Shown here in pieces: positions 1 through 10,851 of a stretch of DNA of 64,000 bases. The notes beneath the pieces were generated by a model. It was not told the origin of the DNA. It worked only from the letters and a program-made list of their open reading frames with translations, and did not search any database. The DNA comes from Larimichthys crocea. Lineage: Eukaryota; Chordata; Actinopteri; Sciaenidae. Numbering within the stretch: position 1 is the stretch's first letter; each line of letters starts with the position of its first letter. Location: NCBI RefSeq assembly GCF_000972845.2, contig NW_020858448.1:1-64000 (forward strand), written 5' to 3'. Position numbers and translations under genes: made by a program.

Positions 1-560
1 TACATGGAGCATTCGCATGGTTAGCGTAGCAGGGAGCATTAGCATGTAAATAGGCATTTAGCAGACTGATGGGGGGCGTAGGGGGAAAGGAACGGTTTAA
101 CAGAGCAATTTAAAATTAGCAATGGTTAACAGTAAGCATGTAGCATAGCATGTTTACCGATGATGTGCTAACAGTTACAGGGCATGGTAACCAGTAGCAG
201 GGTAGCCGCGGATGGGCTAAACAGTTTAACATTAGCAGTTAGCATTGGAATGTAAGCATTAGCATTTAACATTAAAGCATGTGGCATTAGCATGTTAGGC
301 TGGATGCGCTAGCATGTTTTCATTACTAATGTTAGCGTAGCATGTTACATTAGCATGTTAACATTAGCATTTTAACAGGTGATGCGCTAGCAATTAACCA
401 TTAGCATGATAACGTTAAATGGTAACATTAGCATGTTAAAACCGCTGATGCACTAGCATTAACATTACCATGTTGGCATTACCCCCAGTTAACATTAGCA
501 TGTATTTTTAATTCCAGTGGCTAAGGTAAATCAGCATTAGCATGTAACGAGCAGCGGCCT
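1..560. repeat. Minisatellite of TTAGCATGTTAACA units
   Basis: Irregular tandem copies of a roughly 12-15 bp unit (AGCATGTTAACATT and variants) fill this stretch. It is the inverse of the GCTAACATGCTAATG arrays at 16210-16745, 56680-57560 and 58078-58660. Units are interrupted by GCGCTAGC-containing variants, as in the other arrays. Confidence 0.85.
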
Positions 561-1454
561 GCGGTCTCCGTCTGCCATTTTAGAATACAAGTGCAGATTA
601 AGCGCAAGAACTACAAATGGCTGCCGCTTCGGCTTCGAGTGGCCCCTCCCCCCTCTTCGTCCTTCACGCAGGCCTGAGGTTGCCAAGCAACCAGGACTAA
701 TCAAGCAGGCAGCCTGATCCTGCACCTTTAGAAGGTCGATTAAGACTGAGAGAAATGCTGAGACTCCTCTCGAAAAGGAAGGAACTTTTGGCCAAAAACC
801 GTAATTCCCATCATTGAACCAAACCCCGGCTAAACATGAGGCACGATAGCCTTCCTATCGTTTTACATATTGTTTTTGTGTCGATAAATGAAGAAATGTG
901 CACTCAGGAACAAGAGAGAGAAGCGTTACTGGTTCTGCCTTGCCTCCAGAAAATTTCGCCATCCTTTTTTAACATTGGAGTCTAGAGGCTGTTGGCGGGA
1001 GTAGTCGATCAATCAGCCTGTATGGAGCCAAAACTATAGAGGCGACAGGCTTAACAGTGGTGTTACAATCACTTGCGATCACCCGAATTTTCCTACATTT
1101 TAAGGGGGATAATCATGTCTGTAAGCTGGGGCATTTGAGGCCAGGGTAGTGGAAATCCGTTTAATTTTTCAACTGATTGTGGCTCTCCCCTTCCACTCTA
1201 GCGATGACATCACGCACTCTAGGTCTGGAAAGTTCTCGCAATACACACCATGTCATGTTTGGATTCGTTTTTCTGGATTTTTGGCAAACCGTTTGCCGAA
1301 CTCTTAGAAAAAAGTCTAGCCATCGATTCACCTCGCGCCGGCCGAGCCGGTCGTTTTGGATAACTGTTTGTGGAGTGCGACAAAAACTCTGGGAGGAAAG
1401 CGAACGAAAAAAACACGGAAAAACGGAAGAGAATAATAATAAGACATTAAGCCG

Positions 1455-1740
1455 GGGTTAAAAGAGTGTGCGCTTTCAGGCACACTCAATAGCCGAGAGA
1501 TACAATAAGTGTGCGCTTTCAGCGGACACACTCAATAAGCGCGTGGATAACAATAGTGGTGCCTTGCACGCACCTCAATAAGCGCGGTGGATAACAATAG
1601 TGGGCTTTGCAGGCAATTTAATAATAAGTGCGGGGATAACATATAGTGTGCGCCTTCAGGCACACGTCAATAATAATAAGAATAGACGCGGTGGATAACA
1701 TATAGTGTGCGCCTCGTGCATAGCACACGCTAGACATAGA
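1455..1740 (-). repeat. Tandem GTGTGCGC...GGCACAC units with GTGGATAACA spacers
   Basis: Five to six degenerate copies of a 45-60 bp unit contain a GTGTGCGCTTTCAGGCACAC motif followed by CAATAAGCGCGGTGGATAACATA. Each GTGTGC...GCACAC pair is a short inverted repeat. The same units on the other strand are at 15430-15900, next to composite copy B. Confidence 0.75.
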
Positions 1741-1769
1741 ACATGCTGAGGAGTAGGAGAAATACCAGG

Positions 1770-3060
1770 GAGATGAGAGAGCCAATCGGATTGCCAATCT
1801 TAAAACAGGTCTACTGAGGCAACAAGATTTCTTCAAGAAAGCAACCAAGGAGAGTAATGCAGCAGTCAAAGCTAGCTAATGGTTAGTGAGATGAACTGCT
1901 ACAGCAGGAAAGCCATTCACAGAAGGTGAATTTGTCAAAAGTGCATATTACAGGCTGCAAGTATAATCTGTCCCGAAAAAAAAGGTCAGTTTAGCAACAT
2001 CAGCCTTTCTGTCAACACCGTGGCAGAGCGAATTTCTGACCTGTCAAATGACATTATGACCAACTGTGTGAGAAGCCAAATGTTTCAGTGTATACTCAGT
2101 CGCTCTTGATGAGACCACAGACATCACAGACCCTGCCCAGCTCGCAATTATGTTCGTGGTGTTAATGACAATTTTGAAGTGATGTTGTGAGTTGCTCAGA
2201 GTAATTCCAGCATGGCGACCACTGCTCAGGAGATATTTTGCCAGTTGTGTGATGCCATTAAGAATGCCGGTTTTGCCATGGAAGAGGTTTGTTGGGATGA
2301 CAACTGATGGAGCGCCATCAATGAAGGGAGGAAAAATGGACTGGTGGCACTTGTTCAAAAAAAACTGGAAGAGGAGGGTGTGGAGGAGGCCATTGCGCTG
2401 CACTGCATTATCCATCAGCAGGCCTTTGCAAGCAAATGCTGAAGTTTTGACAATGTGATGTCGGTCTTGTGAAATGCATACCAAATCAAATCCAGGGTTT
2501 TAAAGCACCGAAGATTCCGGTGCTTTTTAGAGAAATGGAGTCAGAAATGGGGATGTGCTCTCTTCACCGAGGTACGTTGGCTCAGCAGGGGAATTGTATT
2601 GAAAAGATTTTTTGAGTTGAGAGCAGAAGTGAAAGCCTTCATGGAGAAGGATGGAGTGGCTGTTCCTGCTAAGTGATCCCAATGGCTCATGACTTAGCTT
2701 TTCTTGTTGATATCACACATGAGCTTAATGTACTCAACAGAAGTTGCACCTCTGTCCGTCCTGGGAGAGGGATCCCTCCTGTGCCTCTTCCTGAGGTTTC
2801 TTCTAACACCTTTTTTCCCTGTAAAGGTTTTTTGTGGGCAGTTTTTTCCTCACTGCGAACCGAGGGTCTAAGAACAGAGGGTGTCACCCCTGTACAAGAT
2901 TGTAAAGCCCTCTGAGGCAAATGTATTTGGTACTTTGGGCTACAAAAAATTTTGATTTGAATTTGATTTTGAAGAAGTTACAAAAGGCCAGGGCAAACTT
3001 GTCAGTGCTGCCTATGAGAACGTGAGACATTCTCACAAAACTAGTGTTATGGAAAGCAAA
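1770..3060 (+). pseudogene. hAT transposase remnant, GTF2IRD2/ZBED-like (Charlie type)
   Basis: Read across frames, the plus strand matches the fish hAT transposase related to the GTF2IRD2 C-terminal domain. Recognisable pieces are DFFKKAT near 1830, NTVAERISDLS near 2020, DETTDITDPAQLAI near 2110, FCQLCDAIKNAG near 2235, TTDGAPSM near 2300, ALHCIIHQQA near 2395 and TEVRWLSRG near 2565. Several frameshifts and stops break it, so no long open frame survives. A 227-bp LINE-tail insertion splits it at 2746-2972 and coding resemblance resumes to about 3050. The C-terminal half is missing, and AT-rich CACTA-like sequence follows. The long minus ORF at 2044-2484 is a shadow. Confidence 0.75.
2746..2972 (+). 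mobile_element. 5'-truncated LINE 3' tail inserted in the hAT gene
   Basis: The insert holds the common fish LINE 3' UTR sequence: GGGAGAGGGATCCCTCCT, CCTGAGGTTTCTTC, TTTTTCCTCACTG and GATTGTAAAGCCCTCTGAGGC. It ends in a TTTGATTTGAATTTGATTTTGA simple tail. It is flanked by AGAAGTT at 2739-2745 and 2973-2979, a clean 7-bp target-site duplication. The insertion interrupts the hAT reading between LNVLN and KKLQ, which confirms the boundaries. Confidence 0.8.
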
Positions 3061-3436
3061 AAATTTGCCAAGGGGTAAGCTTTTTTTACGTTGACAAGAA
3101 TTCTTAAAATAAGCACAAAGTTCTTTGCTTGGACAGACTAAAATGGCCTTAAAACTAGACAGAAAATCTTAAATTTAAGTAAGTTTTTCTCATAAAAAGC
3201 AATAAAAACACCTTTTTAAGATTAGTTACTTAAATTAGAATTTTGGTCTCTTGACTGAGTTAATTAAGAAATAACACCTTAATCTGGGATTAATAATAAG
3301 TATAAAAGTAGTTAAAATAAGACACAATTTCTTCAAATAGTATTATAAAAATAAGTGACTTTGTCTTAAATCAAGACACCAAAACATTCTCATTTAATGT
3401 TTTTTATTAACTTTGCAATACAATTGCTTAATTTAA

Positions 3437-3620
3437 CATCCATCAAAAAACAGAATGTTATATCAGCTATTGTAACAGCATACTAAACAATTAACATACA
3501 TTTCTTAATTTAACATCAAAAAACAGAATGTTATATCAGCTATTGTAACAGCATACTATAACAATTAACATACATTTCTTAATTTTAACATCCATCAAAA
3601 AACAGAAGTTATAACAGCAT
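3437..3620. repeat. Two and a half tandem copies of an 80-bp unit
   Basis: The unit CAGAATGTTATATCAGC...TAACAGCATACTATAAC...ACATACATTTCTTAATTTAACATC is repeated head to tail with small indels. It lies just downstream of the minus-strand gene end at 3757. No coding function is visible. Confidence 0.8.
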
Positions 3621-3756
3621 ACTATAACTAATAACAAGCAACATGCAACTGCTGTTACTGCACAATACTTTCTGAAACAGAACTTTCTTTGAAGGTTTTA
3701 CATGATAGAGAGGGGGAGAGTCAGTACACAAACACACAGAAGAAACAAAGACTCAC

Positions 3757-4061
3757 TCACTCAATGAAGGACTTCCACTCGCCAATGGCTTTTTTGTACG
3801 AAGGGGTCAAATCTTGCTCATGAATGGAATCTTGGAGAATTTCTGTTTGCAGTACTGACAGAAGTGTGGAAATACACTTTGGGTAAGTGAGGTGCAGGGC
3901 ATAGTAATATGCCATGAGGTAGAGCAGTCCCTCATTGAACCTCTCAGTGTTGAAGGTAGTCACTGGCAGGTGTTTCCAGGGCGACATAGCAGTTGTCCTC
4001 GGAAACAACAAACTGGACAAGACAGTGGTCGCTGGCCAGGAAACCACAGGATCCTCTGAAT
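3757..4061 (-). CDS. C-terminal exon of CACTA-associated second gene
   Basis: The open frame runs about 100 codons to a stop at 3757. Its sequence includes NEGLLYLMAYYYALHLTYPK, LLSVLQTEIL and HEQDLTPSYKKAIGEWKSF. I recognise this as the C-terminal part of a protein often seen in fish beside such transposons, sometimes labelled SAM-domain-3-like. A splice acceptor is plausible at about 4062-4063 (minus TGTATCTAG). The short helical, tyrosine-rich segment has no catalytic motif. The middle of the gene, between this exon and exon 1 at 6185-6227, is not clearly identifiable and contains an inserted MITE. Its role is unknown; an accessory role in transposition is inference. Confidence 0.5.
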
Positions 4062-4797
4062 CTAGATACACAAATCAATGTAGAGTTTTTAGAAAAACAT
4101 CACAAGTAAACAACACACTTTGAACTGGACTAGGACATTGGTGAAATCATAATTGTACTTCAAAACATATAGTCACAGCAATCCCTGAGAGAGAGAAAAT
4201 GTTGTACTGTCATTGTTGAGCAGTGCAAATTTGAATGCACCACAGCTAGTTCAAATGAAGTTAGAATTACAACAAGTACACTATGGAGAAGACTTCCCCT
4301 TTGGACCTTTTGATGAATAAAAGTTTATCTCAAAGTAACCAAACTTACATAAAATGTATGTGGGAATACTGGAATATAGTGTAAAATATTGCAGTAAGTC
4401 TGTTAAATCTCACCGTAAGGACATGGAAAAGAGCCTCGCTGCTTAAGCCCAGTTTCTTAGGTGGCATGGTGTGGACGGGAAGAGCAGTGGCAGGGCTCGG
4501 AACACAGCTGTGACATGCGCCACTGGTTTAATGAAAAAGGCAACAAGACAAGGTGGTACCATAAATAACTATCATGACACATTATTATATAAAATGAACA
4601 AGTCAATTGTGATTTCATCACTCCATCAAAGTTTTAGGAGGCTTCATGGCTTTCTTCCTCACCCCAAAAACTGGACCTTTGAATAGAAGGCTTCCCATCT
4701 GCTCTTCATCTCAGAGATGTACTGAGTGGTTGGTTGGTTGGATTACACGCGCTGCAGCTCACCAGCACCTGAAAATAGATTCAGATACAGAAGGAAA

Positions 4798-4877
4798 AAA
4801 AAATAAAATAAAAAAATAATAATAATAAAATAATAATAATAATAATATAATATATATAATATATATATATATATATC

Positions 4878-4912
<35 letters not shown>
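4798..4912. repeat. AT-rich microsatellite (AAT)n/(AT)n
   Basis: Runs of AAT/ATA triplets pass into long (AT)n with a few C interruptions, directly before the MITE at 4918. Confidence 0.9.
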
Positions 4913-4916
<4 letters not shown>

Positions 4917-4917
4917 G

Positions 4918-5775
4918 TGCTGTCAAAATTAACGCGTTAATTTTGTCGATTAATTTTAAAGAATTAACGCGTTAAAAAAAAATACGCAATTAACACGGCT
5001 TTGTTTACTTCCGGTGGGCCGCCATTTTTGGATGTGGCAAAGTAGAGCTTTGTTTCCCAGATATATTAGTGTGTTTGTGTGAATGGGTGTATAAGAGGCA
5101 TTAACTTAAAGCCCTCACGGAGCTGCGCCCTGGTGGTCGCCCACATTGCCCACAGCTAAAACCGGCCCTGCTTGTTAGTTTACGGGGCTCTGCCACATCC
5201 AATATGGCGGACAAGTTACGCATCGCAGCAACGGACCAACCTGCTCAATGCGGCTTCTATGTATATATGTCTATGTATATCGATCTATCCTAACTAAAGG
5301 AGAGTCTATTATATATGTCTATGATCTACTCTAACTAAAGGAGAGTCATGGCGGAAAGATGGATAAGGACGGACTTTTAGGGGGAACATTTCATTTTAAA
5401 AAGTTGCCCGACGGCTCGTTGGACAAAAACAAGGCAATTTGCACAGTTTGGCAAAGCCGAATTTAAATTCCACAGATAACACGACTTTAACATATACCAC
5501 CTCAAAGCAAACCACCCAGTCTACACTAAAGGAGTGTGGCACTCGTCAGTATATGTCCTCATTCGGCGTTTTTCATTTGCACTGTGCATATGTGCACCTT
5601 AAGCCAATAAAATGATATGAATTTAAAATATACTTTCTCTGTTGTTTATTCTACATTATTTGATCATTTTACATATAAATATTCATTATAAGCTTCAGTC
5701 TCAGAAAAATGCATTTAATTTATTGATACATTTATTGATAGATTAATCGCGATTATATATGACAGTGACAGAGAA
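4918..5775. mobile_element. hAT-like MITE with AACGCGTTAA / CGATTAATCGCG ends
   Basis: The left end reads GTGCTGTCAAAATTAACGCG and the right end, complemented, CACTGTCATATATAATCGCG, which pair as imperfect terminal inverted repeats. The inner left end contains a palindromic AATTAACGCGTTAA duplication. This is a familiar dispersed non-autonomous repeat in fish. A clean target duplication could not be fixed. It sits in the presumed intron of the minus-strand second gene of the CACTA element. Confidence 0.6.
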
Positions 5776-6184
5776 TGACAGTTGTTTTTAATTTTACATA
5801 AATACATTATACATACGGTACATGTATTTGCTATAGCACTTTTAAACAAACATTTTACAGATTTAATAAATAGCACTCAGGTATATACATATGAAACAAA
5901 ACACATTCAAAATCAGAGTGATGTGCTTTAGGCCAATATCTTAACAGCTAATGTTTTACAAACAACAGGTATTAGTGCATTTTCAGGATTTACAGCCCTT
6001 AATAATAAGAACATACAACAAAAGTCCCAAAGCCTAATTAGACTTCACATATTTTTTAGATAGGATCATCATGCACCAAGCACTGGCTCGTTTTTTTGTC
6101 ATTTAGCCCATTAGCCTTTCTGAGCTCGTTAAGCTAGGTTAGCTACTAAAATACACAGCATAAAAAGAAACCCTTGTAGCATAC

Positions 6185-6227
6185 CTCTGAGTGTGGCAAT
6201 TGAAACGTCGTCCAGTTTATTATCCAT
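6185..6227 (-). CDS. First coding exon of CACTA second gene
   Basis: On minus, an ATG at 6227 opens MDNKLDDVSIATLR, followed directly by a splice-donor-like G|GTATGC at 6184. The peptide resembles the start of the fish SAM-domain-3-like proteins found with these transposons. The exon faces away from the zinc-finger exon at 6640, so the two genes are divergent. It is short, so the call depends on the downstream exon at 3757-4061 belonging to the same gene. Confidence 0.45.
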
Positions 6228-6639
6228 AATTCGACTCCTCTGATATCCACACGACACTTTAAATGATAATCCACAGCAGAAACACAACACCAAAACTATG
6301 CACGCGCGGTTTATTTTCAAAATGTAACGGACGCCCGAGGAAAAAAAAAGAGCGCTACGGTGGATCGTACCATCTGCACAGAGGGAGGGGGTGTGCGCTT
6401 AGCCTATAAAGTTTATTTGCATTATACAAAAGTATTTTATCTAAAAAGTTCATATACTTTAACTATTAAAATCGAGTCACATCTAAGTGATCATTATAGA
6501 TAGATGGTCGTTTCTGTCCTTAAGGCAACGGATTTATACTATGTACCCTTGGTATCACATGATGTATCACTGGTCATCTTGGGTTCGCGGCAAAAGCTGT
6601 ACAGGGCAGCTAGCTAATGTGGCTAAACACGGCGGTAAA
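6228..6639. promoter_or_regulatory. Intergenic region between divergent CACTA genes
   Basis: About 410 bp separate the two divergent start codons (6227 minus, 6640 plus). It should hold both promoters if the gene models are right. It contains a GAGGGAGGGGGTGTG stretch near 6380 and AT-rich sequence to 6480, but no TATA box I would defend. Confidence 0.3.
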
Positions 6640-6903
6640 ATGATTTGGCGCTGTGTTATTTGCTTTGTGTTTGTAGCTCTCAGTCTCAAATCTTTATTGA
6701 GTCATATAAATTCTGCTCATAGTCGTAGTCCAGATTTCTGCGTTGTTTGTGGAATCGATGGATGTTCCAAAGAGTATCGAGTGTACAACTCACTATGGTA
6801 TCACATTCGAAGAAACCACCGTGAACAATCTGGAAAGTGGCGCAGCAGCAAGTCACGGGAGAGAGGACAGCAACAGCACCTACGCCGGAGCCACTCGCGG
6901 TGA
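6640..6903 (+). pseudogene. N-terminal C2H2 zinc-finger exon of CACTA transposase
   Basis: From ATG 6640 the frame gives CVICFVFVALSLKSLLSHIN (finger 1, C-x2-C...H-x-H spacing partly kept), then CVVCGIDGCSKEYRVYNSLW and YHIRRNH (finger 2). This two-finger N-terminus is typical of the fish CACTA/EnSpm transposases. The frame also opens upstream to 6487, but the ATG at 6640 precedes the first cysteine and is the likely start. The tail after RRNHRE is arginine/serine-rich and probably runs past a splice site. The next supported exon is at 10852, so intervening exons are missing or obscured by the MITE and Gypsy insertions. Confidence 0.55.
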
Positions 6904-7258
6904 ACAGAACATGTGGGCGTGCAGGCCAGCGACAGTGGAAAACAGAGGCATCAATGGGTGAAGCAGTGATGGAAAACAGAGTGCCGCTGCTGATTATTGC
7001 TTGAAGAACACGAGTGCAGTCCTGTCCGTACTCGTGTCTCCACAACATTTGGAGCATTTGACAGCACTGCCCCTTGTACTCTGGCTTTGAACATGGCATC
7101 TCTCCAAGTCATCCTGCTTTGTCCCAGACTGTGGTGGTACCTTAAATAAAACTTTGAATATTCCGGATGTTCCATGGTCCTTGCAGTTGACTCTTCTGCA
7201 TCATGTCAATCAAGGTAATCCTATTGTTTCCTTCGGTATACAAGACATTCATCTAAGC

Positions 7259-7692
7259 CAGGGGTGTCCAAACTTTTCCAAACTGGGTGCTTTTATCAAT
7301 TGATTAACGATCCACAAATTGCCATGAATTCAAGTATGTCTGATTTGAATGCACTTAATATAAAAATTCTTGGCTCTGCCATCTTAATGGACACATAACA
7401 TGCTGCCACCAGCTTTGTGTGGAAATACTATACAGAAAATAACAGTAAAACAGTACAGAACAAACAAAACAATGAACTATGTCGGGATCAGCACCTTGGA
7501 AAGCACTGCGGTACCAAACACCTAGGGCAAAGCATGTTATAAACGTAAACATAATTGTCACATATGGCACTCCTGAAACAACATTCAGTTACAGTGTATA
7601 CTGGTGTCGTACACAGTAAGCAGTATGTGGTTTTGAATACAGCCTAGGTTTCATGAGTGGGCCATATTTAGTTATATTTTTAGACACCTCTG
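7259..7692. mobile_element. hAT MITE, CAGGGGTGTCC ends
   Basis: The left end CAGGGGTGTCCAAAC and the complement of the right end, CAGAGGTGTCTAAAA, form a terminal inverted repeat. Flanking 8-mers ATCTAAGC (7251-7258) and AGCTAAGC (7693-7700) match at seven of eight positions, as expected for an aged hAT target duplication. There is no coding capacity. It lies in the interrupted CACTA transposase gene. Confidence 0.75.
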
Positions 7693-8029
7693 AGCTAAGC
7701 CCCTTTTATGTCTCAGCATGCTAACACAAATATCACCTTGATTGTTAAAAAATGCTATTTCATGACAGCATATCTGTGTTTCTGAAAACACTGTTTTACA
7801 CACTGAATTTTCATTTTCTTTAAAGGATGACACCAGGCATAACACTTTGACCAGACAAGCTACCGCTATCATGTTGACTGCAAGAGAAAACCCATCTTTC
7901 TCAGGTTTGTCTACTACAACTTATTCATTTATTTAATCTGTGGCTTTGTTGATTATCTGCATGACAAATCCAGTCTTGGAAAAGGTCAAAGGTAGTAGCC
8001 TTGAATGCTCTTGCTGTGAAGTGTATTAG

Positions 8030-8204
8030 TGTCACAATCCACTCCGGTCCCCTGCTTGCTTTTCCCTCTTACCTGCACCCAGTAACTTTCCACTCACCTG
8101 TCAGCCCCGCCTCCTCATCAGTCACCATGGTTTCTCCCGCCTCCCACACCTGCTCCTCGTCAGTAATCAACCCTGTATTTAAGCACCAAACCTCCAGACA
8201 CTCT
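8030..8204 (+). repeat. Truncated 5' LTR of Gypsy element
   Basis: It matches the first part of the 3' LTR at 9916 almost base for base until CCAGACACTCT, where it joins coding sequence (GGACGCCCTCTCCCGCC). Small differences from the 3' LTR, such as CTCCCGCC versus CTCCGCC, indicate some age. Confidence 0.92.
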
Positions 8205-9720
8205 GGACGCCCTCTCCCGCCAGTTCCTGAAGGAAGAGGAAGAGGTTTCCACGGCAGCGGACACCATCTTCCCTCTGCTGCCTGGCCGCCGCCATTACAT
8301 GGGGGGTGAGGAGAGAGTTAGGACGGCGCTGGAGAGCAACCAGGTCCCCAGCGCCTGTCCCCCCAACCGGCTCTTCGTCCCGGCCCACCTCCGTTCTGAG
8401 GCTCCAGTGGGCTCATAAACACGCACCTCACCTGCCATCCAGGGATCCAGAGGACCAAGGAGGTTCTTCAGCGCCGGTTCTGGTGGGACTCCCTGGACCT
8501 GGACACCCAGGGGTTTGTCAAGGCCTGCCCTGTCTGCAACCGGAACAAATCCTCCCACCAGGCTCCTGCTGGTCACCTGCTCCCGCTTCCAGTTCCCCAT
8601 CGTCCCTGGTCCCACATATCGCTGGACTTTGTGACCGGTCTACCACCATCTCAAGGACACACCACTATCCTTACTGTGGTAGACCGGTTTAGCAAGATGG
8701 CCCACTTCATTCCCCTGCCCAACTCCCTTCAGCCAAGAGACTGCTGAACTGGTCTCCCGCCACATATTCTGGCTCCATGGTCTTCCAGTCGATGTGGTCT
8801 CTGACCGAGGACCGCAGTTCTCCTCGGTCTTTTGGAGAGAGTTCTGCTCTCTCATCGGGGCCACGGCCAGCCTGTCATCCGGGTTTCATCCTCAATCTAA
8901 CGGCCAGACGGAGCGGAAAACCAGGAGATGGAGGTGGCTCTCCGGTGTATGGTCTCCAGTCACCCCACGTCTGGTCACAGCAGTTGCTCGGGGTAGAATA
9001 TGCCCATAACACATCCTCAGCTCCTCCACTGGTCTCTCCCCGTTCCAGTGTGCTTATGGATACCAGCCACCCCTATTTCCAGCCCAGGAGAGGCAGGTTT
9101 CTTGCCCCTCTGTACAGGCTTTCATCCGCCGGTGTCGCCGCACCTGTCCCAGGCCAGATCCACTCTCCTGCGGTCGGTGGGCGTTAACAGCCTTGGCCAA
9201 TCGTCGCCGCACCTCGGCTCCTGCTTACCAAGTGGGACAGAAGGTGTGGTTGTCAACCCGGGACCTACCACTCCGGGTCGACTCGAAGAAACTGGCACCC
9301 AAGTTCATCGCCCTACGAAATTCAGAAGGTCATCAACCCTGCTGCAGTCCGCCTCAAGCTTCCCAGGTCCATGCGAGTACACCCCACATTCCATGTCTCA
9401 AAAATCAAGCCGGTTCTGGAGAGTCCCTTGATTCCTGCTACCCGACTCCTCCGCCACCCTCGCCTTATCAATGGAGACCCAGCCTACACGGTTCGACGGC
9501 TTATCCGCTCTCGTCGCCATGGGAGGGGCATCCAGTACCTGGTTGACTGGGAGGGATATGGTCCAGAGGAGAGGTCGTGGGTCCCCGCCAGCTACATCCT
9601 TGACCCTCAGCTCATTACTGACTTCCACGGCAGCACCCGGACCAGTCCTCCAGGATCCGCCCGTCCACTGATAACCCCGCCTGAGCACCTCTGGTGCCCC
9701 ACCCCCTCCCGGCCCTAGCG
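8205..9720 (+). pseudogene. Gypsy pol remnant: RNase H end, integrase, chromodomain
   Basis: The deletion junction opens with DALSRQF, the usual end of the Gypsy RNase H region. Then come the HHCC zinc-binding remnant ([15 protein letters not shown], 8415-8550), the integrase core with SLDFVTGLP and [13 protein letters not shown] (8615-8720), [11 protein letters not shown] near 8800 and the QSNGQTER block near 8890. A chromodomain follows, read as [17 protein letters not shown] (9530-9590). Several frameshifts and stops separate these blocks. The chromodomain and motif style fit the chromovirus branch of Gypsy common in fish. It is non-functional. Confidence 0.85.
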
Positions 9721-9915
9721 AGGTGGACCCGCCATCGTCCTCTATGGACTCTTCATCTGAGGACGAGGGGTCCCTCCTCCAGACCCCCTCCACCCACCCG
9801 GTTGAGGACCTCGCCGAGTCTGAGGAATATTGAGGAGGTTCCTCCTGGGGCCGCCTCTCCCTGCACTTGTGCCATCATTTTGGGACGTCAGGAGACGTCC
9901 CTTGGGGGGGGGTTC

Positions 9916-10460
9916 TGTCACAATCCACTCCGGTCCCCTGCTTGCTTTTCCCTCTTACCTGCACCCAGTAACTTTCCACTCACCTGTCAGCCCCGCCTCC
10001 TCATCAGTCACCATGGTTTCTCCGCCTCCCACACCTGCTCCTCGTCAGTAATCAACCTGTATTTAACACCAAACCTCCAGACACTCTTTGCCAGATTGTT
10101 CTTCGCGTCATGCAAGTCTTTCCAGCACTTTTGTCCGGACTGATCTCGTTGCCGACCCTGCCTCCTTTGACCTGCTCGTCTGTCTCTGCCCCGGTAATCA
10201 CCTCAGCTTTTCGTCCCCGACCACGAGTTCTGCCTCAGTGTTTCTGGTGTCTGTCTGCCTGTTTCCCTGGCTGTTTGGAGGTTTCCCCGGGCAGTCTGTC
10301 CCCCTGCTCCAGTTCGTCGCCACAGACTCTCCGATTGAACTCAGGACTTATTCCCTCTCTCTCACCTGCCATATCGCCTGCTGTGAGTTCATCAATAAAG
10401 AACATTACTAAGTATCCCTTGCTGTTGTGCTGCATTTGGGTCCTACACAAGCCCGTTTCA
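9916..10460 (+). repeat. 3' LTR of Gypsy element
   Basis: The 545-bp LTR starts TGTCACAATCC after a G-rich polypurine-like tract (CTTGGGGGGGGG) and ends CCCGTTTCA. It contains CTGTATTTAA as a possible TATA-like motif near 10050 and an AATAAAG polyadenylation-type signal near 10392. Confidence 0.9.
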
Positions 10461-10851
10461 ATTAGGCATAAGCTTACCTCTCACTCTGAATCTTGCACAT
10501 CTGTGCTGGTGCCTGTAGTTTAAAACATTCTGTTTAAAATATTGTGATGTTTACAATCAAAAAACATTAAACATTCAGTTATCCTATTAGTCTCCCTTAG
10601 CTGCAACATAACTTGTATAAATCCATGAGATGTGATATATTATAATGCCTTGTATTTGCTCCCTGCTAAGATAAATCCATATTTTGAATTTACTTTAAAT
10701 TCCTTATTAATTAGTTGAAAAAGTACTGTTGTGTTTAATCTCAATAAAAGAAGTTGTATGGTAATTTTCCGTATAGGAAGCATTGCACAATAATTTTAAA
10801 ACTGGACTGTTTGGATTTGATTTGCTCTCCTTTCTTTTTTTTTTTTTTCAG

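Larger units (their letters stand above)
1..1740 (-). mobile_element. Composite minisatellite-bearing repeat, copy A
   Basis: This non-coding repeat reads on the minus strand as short GTGTGCCTGAAAGCGCACAC-type units, then a conserved unique block, then a TTAACATGCTAATG minisatellite. The same blocks occur in the same relative order at 15430-16840 and 56105-58760. Shared landmarks include the CGACCGGCTCGGCC core (complement near 1335-1360 here), the block with GTGTATTGCGAGAACTTT (complement near 1225-1250), and a GTCGATAAATGAAGAAATGTGC stretch near 880-905. I see no transposase and no clear ends. The left end lies outside the window. It is a non-autonomous dispersed repeat of unknown class. 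Confidence 0.7.
8030..10460 (+). mobile_element. Deleted chromodomain Gypsy (Ty3) retrotransposon
   Basis: Two LTR copies begin TGTCACAATCCACTCC at 8030 and 9916; the right copy ends CCCGTTTCA at 10460. The element is flanked by identical 5-bp duplications ATTAG at 8025-8029 and 10461-10465, so the outer ends are exact. Only the first 175 bp of the 5' LTR remain. Sequence then jumps directly to the end of the RNase H region, so primer site, gag, protease and most of reverse transcriptase are gone. Integrase and chromodomain remain, broken. Confidence 0.92.

Noticed and set aside
2044..2484. 146-codon minus-strand ORF
   Set aside because: It is the shadow of the plus-strand hAT transposase remnant, whose motifs (DETTDITD, TTDGAPSM) are clear on the other strand.
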